Under the pieces are notes generated by a model. That model was not told the DNA's origin and ran no database searches. It was given only the letters and a program-made list of their open reading frames with translations. Of a stretch of 64,000 nt of DNA, positions 45,565 through 55,829 are shown one piece after another (within the stretch, counting starts at the first letter, position 1; each line of letters opens with the position of its first letter). The position numbers and the translations under genes are program-made. The stretch is taken from the NCBI GenBank assembly GCA_000151295.1, contig GG745366.1, positions 65,136-129,135 on the forward strand. Reading direction: 5' to 3'. The DNA comes from Allomyces macrogynus ATCC 38327. Lineage: Eukaryota; Blastocladiomycota; Blastocladiomycetes; Blastocladiales; Blastocladiaceae.

Positions 45565-46183
45565 GGCGGTCGGTGGCGGCGGCGGCGCGCGGACAGTGTA
45601 GGATAGTGGTGGCGGCGGTGCGATTGCGGGGAGTCGGGTGCAGGGAGAAGATTGGAGAGAACGCGGTGCGCGCGTCGGCTTGCGCACCTAAACGAGGAGA
45701 CAAGAGAGACAAGCGACAAGCGAACGACAAAGCCAACGATTTTTGGCATTATATTCTTGGCGCGCGTGCGGTGGGAATGCTTGTGACCCAGTGTGGCTTT
45801 ATTGAGACAAGTGGCAGGACCTGCCCATGACCGCGGCGAGCGCTTCGTTTGCAGGATTTTGACAAAATCAAATTCGCCACCGTCGCCAACGTTCAGCGCA
45901 GCCCGCGATCACAAATCGCCCTCGCGCACGCGCTGCACGCGCCCGAAAATCAAGTAAAACTCTGCCGCAACCGTCGCCACCTGTCACTTGCTTCGCGTCG
46001 TTTCCCACCGGCATGCTCGCTGTGAACATGCAGGCATCCGGGACCGGAGTCTGGACGGCAACGATGCGCACCCATCCTCCTGCAACCCACCACCGACCAA
46101 GGTCTTCGTCGACATCCACATAGCAAGCAAGCAAGCCCGAGCGCACCATACCAGTTCGACAAGCACCAAAAGCCCGCACCAAC
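45565..46183. promoter_or_regulatory. Divergent intergenic region
   Basis: About 620 nt between the start of the minus-strand coiled-coil gene and the plus-strand methyltransferase, expected to hold both promoters. No TATA box is evident on the plus side. Confidence 0.4.
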
Positions 46184-47110
46184 ATGGCCGTCACGCTGCA
46201 CACCTACGCGGTCGCGCCTTTCACGCTCACCGTAGCGTCGATCGCCGAAGAAGACGATGACGACTCGCTCGACCCGTGCTTCTTTGACGAAGGCTACTCG
46301 CTCGCCGCGCAGACCGCCTACTCGGTCTGGGAGGGCGCCGCGTTCCTGCTCGCTTTTTTGCAGCGAACCGACTGTGCTGTCGCAAGTGATTTGCGCCGTA
46401 TCCTGGCGATTGGCGAACACAAGTCGACAGCGCGTCGCCGCGTGCTCGAGCTCGGATCTGGAACCGGTGCCGCTGGCCTCGGTCTGGCCTTGCTCGGCTC
46501 CGACGTGCTCTTGACCGACGTGGCCCCCGTCGTCGACTTGCTTTGGACCAATGTGCAGCGTAACGCCACGCCAGTGACGGGCGAAGAGCCGCGAGATATA
46601 TGGCACGCGGCGGTACCCGTGGGCCTCGGCTCTGCGGCCGCGCAGCCGCTCAACTGGACGTTCCCGCTCCCTCGCCAGTCGACGCCCAACGATCCGCGGG
46701 CGGCCCAGATTTTGCTCGCGACCGAGACGACGTGGCTGCAGGAGCTGGTCTCGCCGTTTGTTTCGACGGTCGCGGCATTGTTACAACACGGAAGCAGCAG
46801 CAACGTTGCAACTATGGAAACGCGCATCACTGACGTGTGGTCGTCGCCAGTGCTCGCCACGCTCGCGTCGCAGTCGGACCGCAAGTGGATGCTGTGGGTC
46901 TACAAGGAGCGCGGTACGGCAAAATCCGACACGTTCACCACATTCCCGTCGGTGTGCCACGCGTTTGCAGAGCACCAGTGCCACGTGCACGAGCTCTACC
47001 AGGAGCGCGGGATCGAGGACCCGCTGCCCGTGCGCGTGTGCGCTGTGACATTCGGGCAGCTCGACATGGAGGTCGCATCCGCAGGACCCACGTCCAAGGC
47101 CGCCGAGTGA
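46184..47110 (+). CDS. Family-16 (METTL21-like) protein methyltransferase
   Basis: A single-exon protein of 308 aa. The SAM-binding motif I is VLELGSGTGAAGLGLALLGS followed by DVLLTDVAP (acidic loop), the arrangement of the Methyltransf_16 family of non-histone lysine methyltransferases. An N-terminal segment TAYSVWEGAAFLLAFL precedes it, as in that family. LATETTWLQELVSPFVSTVA corresponds to the post-motif (usually DxxY) region, here with Glu-Thr-Thr-Trp. The C-terminus (VRVCAVTFGQLDMEV) is strand-like. The target is unknown; elongation factors and chaperones are typical substrates of relatives. Confidence 0.8.
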   Translation: MAVTLHTYAVAPFTLTVASIAEEDDDDSLDPCFFDEGYSLAAQTAYSVWEGAAFLLAFLQRTDCAVASDLRRILAIGEHKSTARRRVLELGSGTGAAGLGLALLGSDVLLTDVAPVVDLLWTNVQRNATPVTGEEPRDIWHAAVPVGLGSAAAQPLNWTFPLPRQSTPNDPRAAQILLATETTWLQELVSPFVSTVAALLQHGSSSNVATMETRITDVWSSPVLATLASQSDRKWMLWVYKERGTAKSDTFTTFPSVCHAFAEHQCHVHELYQERGIEDPLPVRVCAVTFGQLDMEVASAGPTSKAAE

Positions 47111-47188
47111 TTGGACGAAATAGGTGTTGCTGATGCAATTTTGTGGCGAGCATGCTGGTGCTCGCATTGTTGATTGAATAATACCACG

Positions 47189-47694
47189 ATGGTCGACTTT
47201 GAACGCCTGCTCCCGCCCACAGTCTTCCCAATCCAGTCCAGGATCGTGAGCAGCTATGAAGTCCAGGTTTGGGCTGGGTACTAAGGTCGTGGGCTCGGCC
47301 GCTGGCTGATGAACGAGCTCACTGCAATTGCGCAGGAATTGGGCATGGCCAAGGTCATGCTGACCGTGTTCAACAGTACGCCTGGCCAAGCATTCGACGC
47401 GCGGCAGCATTAATGTGTTGGCCGACTTGGCCGGCTCTTTGTCAAGGCCGAGCTCACCCCCATTTGATCTCTAGTCAACAATTTTACTTTAAGCTCGGGT
47501 ACCTACGCTGGCCACTCACGGTTACAACCCATCTCCCTGCGTTGCTGACCTCTTTTGGCTGTGTTTCCAGATTCGTCATCGACAAAATCTCGCCCAGCAA
47601 GTGGGGCAACGCCGACGCGACCCACGAGCCCTATCTGTCACAACCCCGTGTTCGTCCTCCACCGCCCAATCAGAACGATAAAGAGCACCAATAA
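47189..47694 (+). pseudogene. Truncated N-alpha-acetyltransferase 40 (NatD)-like relic
   Basis: Contains the GNAT acetyl-CoA block GRGLGRWLMNELTAIAQELG followed by MAKVMLTVFN, then, after a likely intron, FYFKLG, spliced (GTACCT...CCAG, 47499-47570) to FVIDKISPSKWGNADATHEP. The latter is the NAA40 C-terminal signature, and NAA40 acetylates the N-termini of histones H2A and H4. The N-terminal half of the enzyme is absent, since the upstream methyltransferase ends only 79 nt before. A TAA stop falls exactly where Gln is expected before GRGLG (GY-stop-GRGLG). The phase between VFN and FYFKLG also does not close with the obvious splice sites (GTACGC...CTAG). Probably a pseudogene fragment. Confidence 0.6.
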
Positions 47695-47778
47695 TTTTCA
47701 CAACATCACGCCAACTCCTCCACAAAAAGACAGACACGATCCAAATCTCGCCCGCTCAGTCACGGGCCCACAACTCCC

Positions 47779-50700
47779 TCACTTCTTCGACACATACTTG
47801 CGGCCCGCCGACCCGCGCTTCGGCTTTGTCGCAAGCACCTGGTCCGCGGCATTAACTGCTCCCGCCGCCCCCGTGGCCTTCTTCTTCCTGCGATCCTTGG
47901 CCGGCGCCACGGGCGCCCCCGCAGTGCGCAGCAGCGCAGCGGCCGATGTGAACCCGCCGCCCGACGGGGGCGTCGGCGTGCGCGGCAGCTGCGATGCCGC
48001 CGTGAACCCGCCCGCCGCAGGTGCGGAACCTTGGACAGCGAGCGGAGGACGCGGCTTCTTGAGCACGGGGACGAGGTCCGGCAGGTCCGTGTCGAGATCG
48101 AGCGGGCGCTTGGCGGTGGGGGCGGCGGGCGTGCCGGCGGCACCGGGTTGCGAGCCGGTGGGGTTGGGCGCGCTGGAGAAGACGAGTGGGTTAATTGCTG
48201 GTAGGTTGGGACGGGAAACGAAAACGTGGGAAACACGTACTGCTCCACCTGGTGCTGGCGCATCTTGGTAAAGAACTCGAGCAGCGACTTGTCCACCGTC
48301 GGCGACGTCGTGGTCAGGAGTAGCGTCTTGGTCTTGGGGAACGTGGCCCCATCGATGCATGCGAGGAAGGGCGAGCGAATAGTTGCCTCGTCACCACCTA
48401 AACGCGTCGTGCGTCAGCAAATCGTCCCGCCAACCACCCACCCCCACGCACGGCATCTCACGTACCGTAGCGCGTCCGCCGCTCGGGCCACGTCACGTAG
48501 AGCAGCCGCTCGGCGCGCGTCATACCGACATACAGCAACCGGCGCTCCTCCTCGATCTGGGCGGGCCCGGTCGAGAGCGAGTGCGGCAGCTGCGATGCGT
48601 CGGCGCCAACGACAAAGACGACGGGCCATTCGAGACCCTTGGCCGCGTGCAGTGTCGAGATGGTGACCTTCGACTGGTCGGTTTCCTGGTCAATGTCGGA
48701 GACAAGCGACACCGAGTTGAGAAACGACCGCAGCGGCACGTTCGTGTCGACCGTCGGTTTGTCGCGCCGATCGTCGTCCTCGTCCTCGTCCTCGTCCATG
48801 GCATCATCATCCTCGTTCTTCTCCTCCTCCTTGTCGTCGAGCGACGCCGAGTGCTGCGCGGCCGTGTTGAGCAACTCTTGCACGTTCTCCCACCGCGTCG
48901 TCGCCTCCTTGGCGTCCTTGGCCTTCAAATACGCCTCGTACTTGGTCGCCGAGACGAGGTACGCGATAATATCGGCGACGTTCGTGTCGGGCTGCGCGGC
49001 CATCTCGCGCAACTTCTCAATCACGGCCACGAATTCGGCCAGCTTGACGCGTGAAATGCGCTTGATCCCGGGCACCGTTTCCTTGTTGGCGAGTTTCTTG
49101 GCCACATCGTAGCACGAAATCTGCAGTGCATTGGCCGCGTCGATAATGTGGCCGACCGACGTGTCGCCGATCCCGCGCGCCGGCACGTTGATCACGCGCT
49201 CGAAAGATGGCCGGTCGTGCGGGTTGTCGGCGAGACGCAGGTACGCGAGCACGTCCTTAATTTCGGCACGCTCGTAGAAGCGCATGCCGCCGATCTAGAG
49301 TCGGTTGCCGCGGGTGAGCCAACGTCGCCGAACGGTGTGATAACAAAGTGTGAGCGCGTACAATGCGGTGCGGAATCTTGGCACGCACAAACGCCTCTTC
49401 GAGCGCGCGCGTCAGGTACCCGGACCGCACGAGCACGGCAAAGTCACCGTTGATAATCTGCCCCTGCCCTGTCGCGACGAGCCCGCGAATCTGGTTGCAC
49501 ACGAACTCGGCCTCGCGCTGCGAGTTCAAGTGGCCCTTGGCAAAGACGGCGTGGCCCATGGGGTTGTTCGTGTAGAGCTGCTTGGCAATGCGTTTCTTGT
49601 CCTGCGAGATGACGCGGTGCGCGGCCTGCAGAATCGCCTGCGTCGACCGGTAGTTTTCCTCGAGGTGGATCATCGACGCGGCCGGGAACAGTTTCTGCAC
49701 CTTGTGCAGGTTGGTCACGTCGGCCGCGCGCCACGCGTAGATGCTAGGGGTAGAGTTGGGCGAAGAATTGCGTGAGTGAATGGAGGTGCGGATGCAAGGG
49801 TTTCAGTGGGCGGACGTACGACTGGTCCGGGTCGCCGACAATCGTCAAGTGCTGGTGCTTGGCGCACATCATGGTCGTCAAGTCGTACTGGATTGCATTC
49901 GTGTCCTGGAACTCGTCGACGAGCACCTCGTGCATGCCGTCGCTGAGCTCGGGCATGGCCATGAAGAGCTGGTGGCCGTAGACGAGCAAGTCGTCGAAAT
50001 CGAGAATGTTGTGCGCCTTGAGCTCGTCCTGGTACCTCCTATGAAACAGACGTACCGAAAAGGATTGATTGCGTTGCACTACACGCCAATCAGAAAGAAC
50101 AGAGCGCACACGTACGTGAATACGTCAGCCAAGAGCTGGGCCTTGCGCACCTCCCACGGAGCGGCACCGGGGCTCACGGCGTTCAGCACATCGGCGGGGC
50201 CCTGGTTGCGCGCCTTGAACTTAGAAATGTCCCACAGGTAGTTGGTGGGTTTGGTGCATTTCGGATCGACAGCCTTGACAATCCGCTTCATGTAGGCCTC
50301 GCTATCCAGTTGAGAAAAATGAACGTGAGAAACTGGCTGGCTGTAATGTAAACGCCAAAGCAAGATGCATACCTGTCTTGGCGGTCGGCAATCGTAAAGT
50401 TGCTCTTGAGCTCGATGCGGTACCCGTGCTTGCGCAGCAGCTTGGCGCACAGCGCGTGGAACGTGCCTATGGTTTGAAGACGCCAGATGGCATTGTGTGA
50501 GAAAGGTCAGCACGCAAGCGGCTCGATAAAAATATGCGTGGAGCGTACCCATTTGCAGCCGACCTGTCATGTACGGCCCAATCGCCTTTTGGATGCGCTC
50601 GCGCATCTCATTGGCGGCCTTGTTGGTGAACGTCACGACGACAATGTTTTCGGGCCGCACATCGCGCCGCAGAACGAGGTCGGCCACGCGCGACGTGATA

Positions 50701-51181
50701 ACGCGCGTCTTGCCTGTCATGATGCTGTCGTGAGTCACTTGCTCGCGATGATTCCGGGTGGAGAAGGTGGAGAGCGCGTACCCGACCCTAGGAAAGCAAT
50801 AGTAGGTACCGCACCAGGTGCATCCAGTTAGCGACCTTGTCCAGTTTGGAGCTCATGCGAAGGTTCACAGAACCACGCACCAGGACCCGCCAAAATGATC
50901 ACGGCCGGGTTATCGCACGTCACAGCGCCAAATTGCGCGTCGTTGAGCGACTGTAGGTGCGGGAACCCGCCCTCGGGAGCGCCTGACTCGTCCCTGACGT
51001 CAGGCTTCAGGTCGGGCTTCATGTCAAACTTGACGTCCGGCTTGATGTCCGGCTTGATGTCGGACTTCTGCTCCACCGGCTCCTGCTTGGCCGTGGCCAC
51101 GCCTGACTGGTGCGACTTGGTCATGACGGTGTGGTTGGTGGCGGGCTCGGGCTTGACGTTTGCGGCTGCGCTGCCAATCAT
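47779..51181 (-). CDS. SRS2: SRS2-like UvrD-family DNA helicase
   Basis: Multi-exon superfamily-1A 3'-5' helicase. The start at 51181 gives an extension with repeated KPD units (DIKPDIKPDVKFDMKPDLKP). Motifs: Q-motif LNDAQFGAVT; Walker A GPGSGKT, built from three exons with a 6-nt middle exon; Ia VVTFTNKAANEMRERI; II VLVDEFQDTN; III IVGDPDQSIYAWRAAD, with a GTACGT intron between Ser and Ile; IV NYRST; V TLHAAKGLEWPVVFV; VI EEERRLLYVGMTRAE. After the helicase core comes a low-complexity tail (PLDLDTDLPDLVPVLKKPRP) ending KYVSKK. Srs2 removes Rad51 filaments and controls recombination at forks (family knowledge). A region of about 40 acidic residues (DDKEEEKNEDDDAMDEDEDE) sits between motifs IV and V. 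Other introns lie near 50400-50530, 50300-50380, 50040-50120, 49285-49350, 48390-48460 and 48190-48260. Confidence 0.9.
50782..50787 (-). other. Six-nucleotide micro-exon inside Walker A
   Basis: The minus strand reads TTTCCTAG|GGTCGG|GTACGC. The upstream exon ends GGT CCT G at 50881 before a GTGCGT donor (intron 50788-50880, 93 nt). The downstream exon starts GC AAG ACG at 50713 after ATGACAG (intron 50714-50781, 68 nt). Only inclusion of GGTCGG gives the codons for Pro-Gly-Ser-Gly-Lys-Thr. Confidence 0.8.
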
Positions 51182-51626
51182 CGTGTGGGGAGCTGCTCAA
51201 GTCGTTGCTGGATGCTGGTCGGTTGGGGTCGAGTCGAGACCGTCACGCTTACACTCGGCCCGCTAACCAAACTTTGGCACGACGACGGTTCTCTGTACGT
51301 CGTTGTGCGGGGAGCGTTATTGCCGACAGAATTGATGGTGGACGACGGGAGGTCGGCCGACGAGAAGATGACACGACTTGCGGTTCGTGATTGGATGATG
51401 GTTGGATGTGACGTGGACGAAACTTCACTGAGTCGGTGTTGTGCTTCACGTCGCGACCCATCGTGACCAATCGCAACTGACCACGACCACCGTGACGGCG
51501 CTTTCTCTCGTCCTCCAAGAAATGATCATGACAATCCAGTTGATTCGGACAATGTGGTGGGGTGCAAAGATGATGAACAAAATGACAAGCAGTGGCCCGC
51601 ACAGGCCACGACAAAATCTTGCCACT
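51182..51626. other. Intergenic region upstream of the helicase
   Basis: About 445 nt between the helicase start and the FBPase stop, both minus strand. No gene or TATA box seen. Confidence 0.5.
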
Positions 51627-52889
51627 CTACTTGCGCCCGCCGCGCTTCTTGCCCTTGCCCTTGGACGGCGACTTCTTGGGCGTCGTCTTGGGCTTGGGTG
51701 CGCCCTCAGCCGCGGGGGCCACCGCCGCCGCCTCCACTGGTGCGGGCACCTCGGCCGCCTTGGCAACGGCAGCACCCACCGCGTGCTTGGCATAGACGGC
51801 CTCGAGCTCGGCCACGTCGTCGGCCGACCCAAGGAAAATGCCCGACCGCTCGTGCAACTTGGTCGGCTCAAGGTCCAAGATGCGCTTGGTCCCCGTAGTC
51901 GCGCGACCACCGGCATTCTCCACAATAAACGCCATCGGGAAACACTCGTACAGAACACGCAGCTTGCCCGACTTGGACTTCTTGTCGGCCGGGTACGCGA
52001 AAATCCCGCCGTACAAGATCGTGCGGTGCACGTCGGCGACCATCGACCCGACGTACCGCGCACCGTAGGGCGCGGGCTTGCCGTCGACCGTTCGCGACTT
52101 GAGCGCGCCAAAGTACTCGACGCACGCGTCGTCCCAGTAGACCGAGTTGCCTTCGTTGATCGAGTAGATCAACTTGCCGCGCGGCGCCATGCGCAGGTCC
52201 GGGTGCGTCAGGATAAACTCGCCAATCGTCGTGTCGAGCGTGTACCCGTGCACCTTGCCGCCACCCGTCGAGAGCACCATGGTCGTCGACGAGCCGTACA
52301 TGCAGTAGCCTGCGGCGACCATTTCGCGGCCAGGACGCAGCACGTCGGCGGTCGTGCCCTTGGACCCGGGCAGGAGCTTGTAGATGCCGAAAATCGTGCC
52401 AATGGACACGCCAGCCTCGATGTTAGACGACCCGTCGAGCGGGTCAAAGACGACCGCGTAGGACGCGTGGTCGCCGTCGCGGTCCGTGTCCGAAACGACA
52501 ATCATATCCTCGTCCTCCTCAGAGACCATGATGGCGACCTTGCCCGACGAGCGCAGCGAATTGACAAAGATTTCGTTGGCAAGCACGTCGAGCTTCTTCT
52601 GGTCCTCGCCCTGCACGTTGGTCTCGCCTGCGAGACCCGTCCTAGAGTACCGCAACGCGTGCGCGTCAGCTCGTTGCCACTAGAACGCAGTCATGGTCGA
52701 CATGCTGGCAGGACGTGCGTACAGGTTGACAATGCCGGCCTTGCGCACACAAGTCGCGACAAACTTGCAGCCGAGCTGGATCGAAACGAGCAGGAGCGTC
52801 AGGTCGCCCGACGCAGCCGGGTGCGCCTGCTGGTCGGCGAGCACATGCCGCGACAGCGTGACAAGGTCGGTCTTGGTGTGGTCGCTCAT
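51627..52889 (-). CDS. FBP1: Fructose-1,6-bisphosphatase with Lys-rich C-terminal extension
   Basis: Two exons, 52723-52889 and 51627-52641, with an 81-nt intron (GTACGC...CTAG), give 393 aa. The splice restores VNLTGLAGETNVQGEDQKKL. Conserved sites are EEDEDM, the metal-binding and catalytic loop DPLDGSSNIEAGVSIGTIFG, YGSSTTMVLST, the substrate segment KSGKLRVLYECFPMAFIVE, and GGRATTG. The enzyme hydrolyses fructose-1,6-bisphosphate to fructose-6-phosphate, the committed step of gluconeogenesis, in the cytosol. After the usual end (AVYAKHAVG) about 50 extra residues follow: Ala/Pro-rich, then PKTTPKKSPSKGKGKKRGGR, which resembles a histone-H1-type tail or nuclear-localisation signal. This tail is unusual for the family. 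Confidence 0.96.
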
Positions 52890-53489
52890 GGTAACGTGGT
52901 TGGTGCAAAATGCGGTCGAGAAGAGCTCGAGCGGTATCGCGGGTGCCCGTCAGCTTTATACCGCGAGCAGGACCGACAAATTTGGCGCAGGCTTGGGGAG
53001 GCATGCGTGCTGCGGCCACATGGCGCGGCGCGAAACGTCCGCCTGGTGGACGAGCGTCGGGATTTTACGGGCGACCGGGTTCGACGAGTTTTGCGGCAGG
53101 TTGGGCGTCGGGCTTGACCGTGGTTGGTGGTGTGTCAGTGGATGGTGTTGAGCGAGTGTGGCGGAGGTGGTGGAGCAACTTTGCGATCCGACCGCGATCT
53201 AACAGCTCATTGCTGGTGTCTGGCATCATTCCCCCAGCACGTTGCATAAGCGGAAATCGGAAGGCCTGGAAAAGCATATGGACAAGGACCATCACAACGT
53301 ATTTTACGTTCGTGAAGAGCACAATAAACCAGAAAGCGGCCAGACTGGTCGACCAAGACAAGATCAAGGGAAAATCACAAGTGGGGGCGGCGTGCGAGGG
53401 CAACGAGAGGCAAGAGATGGGGTACTTGAACCAAAACGGAAAACTAGAACACGAAGCAAAGAAAACGACTGCCGCCGCGCCGTCATGGC
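52890..53489. other. Intergenic region upstream of FBP1
   Basis: About 600 nt. A minus-strand open frame (53065-53403) contains a hydrophobic stretch but has no homology I recognise and lies where the PRPP synthetase 3' UTR and FBP1 promoter are expected. No gene called. Confidence 0.45.
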
Positions 53490-54876
53490 CTAGTTGACGA
53501 TCGGCACAATGTCGAACAAGAACGACACCGATTCGCCGTTGTGAATGCGGCGCACGGCCTCGGCCAAAATCGGGGCCACATCGAACACCTTGATCTTATC
53601 GGCGCGCCCGCAAGCAGTGGCCGCCGCCTTGACGTGCTCGACCTGCGGGACCGTGTTCGAGACGATCAGCGTGTCGATGGGCGACCGCACGAGCCGGTCA
53701 ATGGCGTCGCCCGACATGATGCCGTGAGTAACGAGCGCGTAGACCTTGGCGGCGCCGTTGCGCGTCAGCACGTGCGCGGCGCGCGCGAGCGTGTGGCACG
53801 TGTCGGCAATGTCGTCGATCATGATCACAACGCGGTCCTTGACGTTGCCGACGAGCGTGAGCGTGGACGTGGCGTGGCGGCGGTCCTTGTGGATCAGGGC
53901 AAAGTTCATGTTGAGGGCGTCGGCAATGGCGGTGGCTCTAGCAGCGGAGGAAAGCCGCATGGGATGAGTTACAAAAACCGCAACGTGCATCAGACCCGAG
54001 AAGGAAGCACCCGTACCGCTTGGCACCGCCCGCATCGGGCGACACAATGACCGCGTTTTTCCAGTCCGGAATTTTCTCGACAATGTATTTGTACATAAGC
54101 GGGTAGCTGTTGAGGTTATCGACGGGAATGTCAAAGAACCCTTGGAACTGCGGGTGGTGCATGTCCATGGTGATAATATGGTGCGCGCCGGCGGCCACGA
54201 GCATATCGGCAATCAGCGTGCCGGGCTTGGCCGTCCACAACTTGTACTGCGCGCCCGCCTTGCCCTGGCCCCCATTGACGCTGCCGCCGTACGCCGAGAC
54301 GGGCGAGGTCGATCGTGGCGACCGCACAATCTGGTGGTCGGCCTGGATCTTTTGCAGCCGCGCAACACCCGAGACGGGAGTGGGTGCCCCGACCTTGGCC
54401 TCGCCGTCGTAGACCGAGTTGTACCGCTCTGGGTGCTCGAGCATCTTGGTGGGCGACGGCGACCGCGACGCCGGCTGCGACGTGACGTGCGGGAAGGGCA
54501 TGCCCTGCATGTCGGCGAGCTTTTGGCACGCCTCATCCGACAGCCGGTTGAGCGGCATGCCGTTGCGCTTGTACGGGCCATCGGGCTGCCGCGAGTACGG
54601 GAACAGCGGCAGGACCGCCGTGATCTTGCGCGCCGACGCAATCTTGCACGCCGAGATCATGATGAGCAGCTCCATCAGGTTGTCGTTGACCGACCCGCAC
54701 CCGGACTGCACAATGTAGACGTCCATGCCGCGCACCGACTCGATCACCTCGACATTGGTCTCGCGGTTCGAGAACTTGGTGAGCTTCACGTGGCCAGGCG
54801 AAATGGCCAGGCGTTCGCAGATCGCGCGCGTCAGCTCCGGGTGCGACGAGCCGCCGAGAACAACGAGGTCACGCAT
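53490..54876 (-). CDS. PRS: Ribose-phosphate pyrophosphokinase (PRPP synthetase)
   Basis: Two exons joined across an intron (GTACGG...CTAG, about 53938-54023) after PDAGGAKR. Start chosen at 54876 (MRDLVVLGGSSHPELTRAIC); the frame is open to 55026 but that part is low-complexity. Conserved parts: KFSNRETNVEV, YIVQSGCGSVNDNLMELLIM, ITAVLPLFPYSRQ, the divalent-cation site DMHHPQFQGFFDIPVDNL, and the PRPP-binding loop VVIMIDDIADTCHTL. It makes PRPP from ribose-5-phosphate and ATP for purine, pyrimidine, His and Trp synthesis. Between NGMPLNRLSDEA and YKLWTAKPGTLIADM lies an insertion of roughly 80-90 Ser/Pro-rich residues, comparable in position to the non-homologous regions of some yeast Prs subunits. 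In the loop, His stands where Gly is usual (DTCHT). Confidence 0.93.
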
Positions 54877-55829
54877 CGTGGTGGGAGTGGGGGTGGTCGT
54901 GAGGGCGTCGAGAGCGTGGAAGCAGCCGTTCGGGGTCGCGAAAGCGTCGGTCGTCGGGGTAGGATCGTGCCGGCTACTACACGCGAGCGGCGGGGGTGCA
55001 GAAGCAGCGGCAAAAAGCCAAACCATCCGTCGTCGTGATCAGTCCTTCTCTTCCTTGATCATTTACGATGGACGTCGAACCCCATTCCACCCGCATCCCC
55101 CCCCCCCCCCCCCCCCCCGCACTGAACCCATATCGCCCGTGCGACTGTTGGCCGTGACCAAGGCGTCGGTTCATGTTCATGGTCGTTGACACCGGGCAAA
55201 GTCGCTCGAGCTGTTCGGTCCATCAGAATGCTTGCAGGGCGCGGGCTCGACGAGAACAAATTCGGCCGGGCGCACCTGGCGACGACGGGCTGCTGGTGCG
55301 CGGTTGGGATTGCAGACAGTCGCTGCGGTGGTCGACTGCTCAGACGCGATTGGAAGCGAGAGCGAGCTGGATTGTGAGTTGTTCGAGGGTTGGACGTGGT
55401 CGTTTCGACTTCACACTAGAACCGCACAAAACGGAGAGAACCGGGCGCAGGCCACGCGGCCGCCCTTTCCATTCACTAGCCAGAGTATTTTTATGGTGTA
55501 TACCTTTTTCTCGACGTTGACGAATAGCACAAGTGGATGGGTGGGTGGAGAAGGAAGCTGGAAAGTCGGCGAGTACGTCGACAGTCTGCTCGCTACGGCA
55601 GGCTTATTTGGCCTGTCAAAAATGGCGGCCTGGGAATCACGGGAAACCAAGGGCGCATATTACAGGGAGCCTTGGGGGGAGGCAAGGGTACAATCGATCA
55701 AGGGCGAGAACGGCGGAGGGATGGGACGAGCACGGTGGATTTTGGAGCACTGAACCACGGCGACGCACGCATGCTAGGACACGAATCGTTGCATGATATT
55801 GAAAGTTGATTGACTACATGGCCTAGAAA
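54877..55829. other. Intergenic region with poly-C tract
   Basis: About 950 nt between PRPP synthetase and SNF7, both minus strand. The only striking element is the C22 run at 55097-55118. No gene supported. Confidence 0.5.
55097..55118. repeat. Homopolymer of 22 C
   Basis: Uninterrupted C22 in the upstream region of the PRPP synthetase gene. Length may be imprecise because homopolymers are error-prone in sequencing. Confidence 0.9.

Noticed and set aside
53065..53403. Minus-strand 112-codon frame with a hydrophobic segment
   Set aside because: Possible membrane protein, but it lies in the narrow space between two housekeeping genes, has no homology that I recognise and has poor codon use.
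55097..55118. Poly-C tract as a telomere or regulatory signal
   Set aside because: A pure homopolymer without telomeric repeats. Similar C runs occur in the DIRS remnant, so it is more likely ordinary slippage.
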